Shown here one piece after another: positions 61,415 through 64,000 of a DNA stretch of 64,000 nt. The position numbers and the translations under genes are program-made. This stretch comes from Sebaldella termitidis ATCC 33386 (lineage in GTDB: Bacteria > Fusobacteriota > Fusobacteriia > Fusobacteriales > Leptotrichiaceae), in the NCBI RefSeq assembly GCF_000024405.1, contig NC_013517.1, positions 1,984,001-2,048,000 on the forward strand, read 5' to 3'. The stretch's first letter is position 1; each line of letters starts with the position of its first letter. Below the pieces are notes generated by a model. It was given only the letters and a program-made list of their open reading frames with translations, was not told the DNA's origin and ran no database searches.

Positions 61415-61445
61415 CTAGGAATTTAGGTAGCCTCTAAGTTCTTGG
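61415..61445 (+). promoter_or_regulatory. rpsO leader hairpin (possible S15 autoregulatory site)
   Basis: CTAGGAATTTAGG pairs with CCTCTAAGTTCTTGG (about 12 pairs with G-U pairs and one bulge) around a short loop. It lies at the very 5' end of the predicted rpsO transcript, about 34 bases before the start codon, where S15 binding sites of other bacteria occur. Confidence 0.5.
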
Positions 61446-61478
61446 ATAAGATAATTTATAATTTAGGAGGAAATATTA

Positions 61479-61742
61479 ATGGCTTTAAAAAGTAAACAGG
61501 AAATAGTTGCAGAATTCGGGAAAAATCCACAGGATACAGGTTCTACAGAAGTGCAGATAGCATTACTTAGCGACAGAATAAATCATCTTACTAGTCACTT
61601 AAAAACGCATAAGAAAGATTTTCACTCAAGAGCAGGACTTTTGAAAATGGTAGGTAAAAGAAGAAGACTTCTAAACTATCTAAAAAGTAAAAATGTAGAC
61701 GGATATAGAGGATTAATAGAAAAATTAGGAATAAGAAAATAA
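61479..61742 (+). CDS. rpsO: 30S ribosomal protein S15
   Basis: The 87-aa protein matches S15 along its whole length: [39 protein letters not shown] and [14 protein letters not shown]. It binds 16S rRNA early in assembly and the platform of the 30S subunit. It has a strong TTAGGAGG ribosome site and is monocistronic, with a hairpin in its leader and its own terminator. Confidence 0.98.
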   Translation: MALKSKQEIVAEFGKNPQDTGSTEVQIALLSDRINHLTSHLKTHKKDFHSRAGLLKMVGKRRRLLNYLKSKNVDGYRGLIEKLGIRK

Positions 61743-61745
61743 TAT

Positions 61746-61770
61746 AAAAGAGCGTTTTGCTCTTTTTATT
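61746..61770 (+). terminator. Intrinsic terminator after rpsO
   Basis: AAAAGAGC and GCTCTTTT pair around a GTTTT loop, with TATTTT after the stem. Confidence 0.85.
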
Positions 61771-61805
61771 TTAAAAACAGCACTAACGCCGGGAGATGAT
61801 AAAAA

Positions 61806-62303
61806 GTGATAAGAGGAGTAGAAATAAGGGATGCAGCAGATATTGCAGCTATATATAATTATTATATAAGAGAAACAATAATAACTTTTGAGACAGAAGA
61901 GATTGATACTGCAGAGATGGAAAACAGAATAAAAAAAATACTTGAGGCAGGGTACCCTTTTATAGTTCATGAGGAAAATAATAAAATAACAGGATATGCT
62001 TATGTGGGAAAATTCAGGGAAAGAAGCGCCTACAGTGAAAGTCTGGAAACAAGCATATATCTGGATATTAACGAAAAGGGCAGAGGAATCGGCAGAAAGC
62101 TTTATAAAAGACTGATTGAGCTGTCACAGGAAGCAGGAGTTCACGTATTAATAGGAGTAGTATCATACCCGAATCTGGCAAGCCAGAGATTACACGAAAG
62201 TGTCGGTTTTGAAAAAGCCGGAGTTATTAAGGAAGCAGGAAAAAAATTTGGTAAATATATAGATGTAGAATTTTGGTCTTATATATTAGGTAAGGATAAG
62301 TAA
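61806..62303 (+). CDS. GNAT acetyltransferase, PAT/YncA-like
   Basis: The 165-aa protein is a paralogue of the product of 44074-44571, sharing AIYNYYIRET, FETEEID, YPFIVHEE and the end KFGKYIDVEFWSYIL. The acetyl-CoA site reads DINEKGRGIGRKLY. Family members acetylate phosphinothricin, methionine sulfoximine or similar amino-acid analogues. Translation starts at GTG 61806. A MATE exporter follows two bases after its stop codon, so both may serve detoxification. Confidence 0.9.
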   Translation: MIRGVEIRDAADIAAIYNYYIRETIITFETEEIDTAEMENRIKKILEAGYPFIVHEENNKITGYAYVGKFRERSAYSESLETSIYLDINEKGRGIGRKLYKRLIELSQEAGVHVLIGVVSYPNLASQRLHESVGFEKAGVIKEAGKKFGKYIDVEFWSYILGKDK

Positions 62304-62305
62304 AA

Positions 62306-63676
62306 ATGAGAAGGAAAGCAAATAAAACAAATATATTGGAGGGTTCTATATCAAAGGGGCTTTTTAAGCTTGCACTTCCGGTTGTACTTACATCTTTGAT
62401 ATCCATAGGATACAGTCTTACAGACACATGGTTCATAGGGAAATACCTTGGAGATAAATATGTTTCTGCAGTAGCAGCAGGTGCATTTTTTATAAATTTC
62501 GGAATGTGTTTTTGCAATATACCGAAAATAGGAGCTCAGGTGCTTGTAGCACAGTCAATAGGAGCACGGAAAATAACAACTGCTAGAAAATATGTGAGAA
62601 CGGCACTTTATCTTTGTGTGGCTTTTGGTCTTATGTATTGTGCATTTGTTATGGTATTTCATAATTATCTTATTAAAGTCATAAAAGTACAGGATCCTGT
62701 AATTGTTAGCGCAGCAAATCAGTTTCTGATGATTTCCGCAGTAGGATTTGTATTTTTATATCTCGTAATTACTGTATCATCAATAATAAATGCCGAGGGC
62801 GATACTCTGGGGCCTTTTATTTTTAATTCTGTCGGTCTTCTACTGAACGTACTTCTGGATTTTATTTTTATAAAATACTTTAAGATGGGTGTAATAGGAG
62901 CGGCAACTGCAACAGTTACAGCACAGATAATAGCATGTATAGGAATACTCTGTTATCTTTTCAGAAAAACGTCAAGATTTCGAAAGCTTCGTATATGGAG
63001 GCTTGATCCTGCACATTATTACAGAAGAATTGTAAAGCTGGGTATTCCGAACGGAGTTAATCAGGCCTTATTTTCGGTATTTGCAATTATACTTGCTGGG
63101 ATGATAGCAAGTATAAACGAGACTGCACTGGGGGTACAGCGTGTGGGAATTCAGTTTGAAGCATTTTCATGGAACATCTCCATAGGTCTGGCAAGTGCAA
63201 TATCAGCTTTTGTTGGACAAAATTACGGTGCAAGAAACCTTGAAAGACTGAAAGCCGGTTATTTCATAGGATTAAAGTGGATAGTATCAATTGGATTCGT
63301 GATCTCGGCTGTATTTATATTCGGAGGAAAATATCTTTATGGATTTTTCTTTGAAAATCCCGAAACAATAGCAATGGGGCAGGATTATCTGCGTATTCTG
63401 GGATTTTCACAAATGTTTATGTGTGCGGAAATCACAACAACTGGTGCATTTAATGGAGTAGGAAGAACATTGCAGCCTACTGTAAACAGTGTGGCAGTAA
63501 CAAGCTTGAGAATACCACTTGCTTATATTCTGACACTGCTTATGGGACTTACGGGAATATGGTGGAGCATAAGCGGAACTAGTATATTAAAAGGTATTAT
63601 TTCTGTCGCATGGTTTTTATGGACTTTGAGAAAGATAAAAAATTCCGGGGAAATGTTAAAAGAGCTGGCAGCTTAA
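62306..63676 (+). CDS. MATE-family multidrug efflux transporter
   Basis: The 456-aa protein has 12 predicted membrane helices in two similar halves, with LPVVLTSLISIGYSLTDTWF at the first helix and QVLVAQSIGARK, as in NorM/DinF-type exporters that use Na+ or H+ gradients. Later segments include GIPNGVNQALFSVFAIIL and AISAFVGQNYGARNLER. It is coupled to the GNAT gene upstream. No terminator with a T tract follows. Confidence 0.92.
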   Translation: MRRKANKTNILEGSISKGLFKLALPVVLTSLISIGYSLTDTWFIGKYLGDKYVSAVAAGAFFINFGMCFCNIPKIGAQVLVAQSIGARKITTARKYVRTALYLCVAFGLMYCAFVMVFHNYLIKVIKVQDPVIVSAANQFLMISAVGFVFLYLVITVSSIINAEGDTLGPFIFNSVGLLLNVLLDFIFIKYFKMGVIGAATATVTAQIIACIGILCYLFRKTSRFRKLRIWRLDPAHYYRRIVKLGIPNGVNQALFSVFAIILAGMIASINETALGVQRVGIQFEAFSWNISIGLASAISAFVGQNYGARNLERLKAGYFIGLKWIVSIGFVISAVFIFGGKYLYGFFFENPETIAMGQDYLRILGFSQMFMCAEITTTGAFNGVGRTLQPTVNSVAVTSLRIPLAYILTLLMGLTGIWWSISGTSILKGIISVAWFLWTLRKIKNSGEMLKELAA

Positions 63677-63766
63677 GAAAGCTGCTACAGCAGGCAGAGT
63701 ATATAACTCAATGAATAATTTTAATTATAAAAATTTATCTTATCATAAAAGCAGAGGAGTGATAAC

Positions 63767-64000
63767 ATGTCAATGATAAGAAAAGCTGAAAAAAAAGATG
63801 TGAACGGTGTCATACCATTGCTTATAACAGCAATGGACGAAATGAAAACAGTTTTTACAGGGCATACTGATGAAAAGAAAATTTTATCCAAATTAGGAGA
63901 ATACTTTCTACTTGATGAAGGAAGATATACATATAAAAATTTTTCTGTATGTGAAATTGATGGTAAAATAGTAGGGATAATAGTAGCATATCACTCGGAC
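63767..64000 (+). CDS. GNAT-family acetyltransferase, truncated by window end
   Basis: The ATG behind GAGGAGTGATA opens a frame of 78 codons that runs off the window. It begins MIRKAEKKDVNGVIPLLITA and continues to VCEIDGKIVGIIVAYHSD, matching the N-terminal half of a GNAT acetyltransferase. The acetyl-CoA loop and C-terminal half lie beyond the window. It may form a unit with the MATE gene 90 bases upstream. Confidence 0.85.
   Translation, partial: MSMIRKAEKKDVNGVIPLLITAMDEMKTVFTGHTDEKKILSKLGEYFLLDEGRYTYKNFSVCEIDGKIVGIIVAYHSD

Noticed and set aside
63668-63690. Terminator after the MATE gene
   Set aside because: GCAGCTT and AAGCTGC pair, but no T tract follows, and the stem lies across the stop codon.
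1-64000. tRNA genes, CRISPR arrays, insertion sequences or prophage
   Set aside because: I saw no T-loop GGTTCRANYCC signature, no regularly spaced repeats, and no transposase or phage genes in any frame.

Overview
The window is AT-rich chromosomal DNA from a bacterium with two membranes. It carries signal-peptide and lipobox proteins, an outer-membrane beta-barrel protein ending in Phe, a conserved ylxM-ffh-rpsP block and strong AGA/AGG arginine codon use. This combination, with many small secreted families I cannot name, fits a Fusobacteriota of the Leptotrichia/Sebaldella type. That assignment is from recall, not from a search. Most genes lie on the + strand in short operons separated by clear intrinsic terminators. 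I saw no tRNA, rRNA, CRISPR array, insertion sequence or prophage.

Layout. 0.07-7.5 kb: an ABC-F ATPase (minus strand), a PHP phosphatase, a Nudix hydrolase with MgtE, two unknown membrane proteins, a YgjP-type metallopeptidase, a cyclophilin and a 49-aa lipoprotein. 7.7-9.8 kb: ylxM-ffh-rpsP. 10-12.3 kb: small unknowns, then an AbrB-like regulator with a methyltransferase. 12.6-14.8 kb: a polar amino-acid ABC importer. 14.9-18.2 kb: a pentapeptide-repeat protein, a SUKH-type protein, a Nudix hydrolase and a YukJ-like protein. 18.3-20.5 kb: a Zn/Cd P-type ATPase broken by a frameshift at an A6 run. 21.9-26.2 kb: folate genes (folE, fused folBK, folP, folC) with a SUKH-like gene in the middle. 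26.3-30.7 kb: a heterodimeric ABC exporter with a coupled AraC regulator. 31-33.5 kb: a PAP2 phosphatase, two duplicated secreted proteins and an outer-membrane barrel. 33.6-36.8 kb: a two-component system and an apparently exported MTA/SAH nucleosidase. 37-42.7 kb: SUKH-like and other accessory genes, a radical SAM protein and a DUF488 gene with no ATG/GTG/TTG start. 42.7-49.1 kb: argC-GNAT-argJ-argB-argD-argF, making citrulline from glutamate. 49.2-52 kb: four secreted genes arranged DKNYY-X1-X2-DKNYY. 52.2-54.2 kb: psuK-psuG. 54.6-56.5 kb: a pduS-pduT pair. 56.8-60.1 kb: a TetR regulator and a Ca-type P-ATPase. 60.2-64 kb: a DMT exporter, rpsO, a PAT-like GNAT, a MATE exporter and a truncated GNAT gene.

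The most interesting item is the leader of the arginine operon. A promoter is followed by a 21-codon ORF with five arginine codons in nine positions, then mutually exclusive RNA pairings, then a strong intrinsic terminator just before argC. This reads as ribosome-mediated transcription attenuation sensing arginyl-tRNA. Other points worth checking are the leaderless ylxM transcript, the SmtB/ArsR-like operator on the Zn ATPase promoter, the orphan PduS-PduT pair behind a long inverted repeat, the exported nucleosidase, and a shared small domain linking a SUKH protein with an internally duplicated protein.
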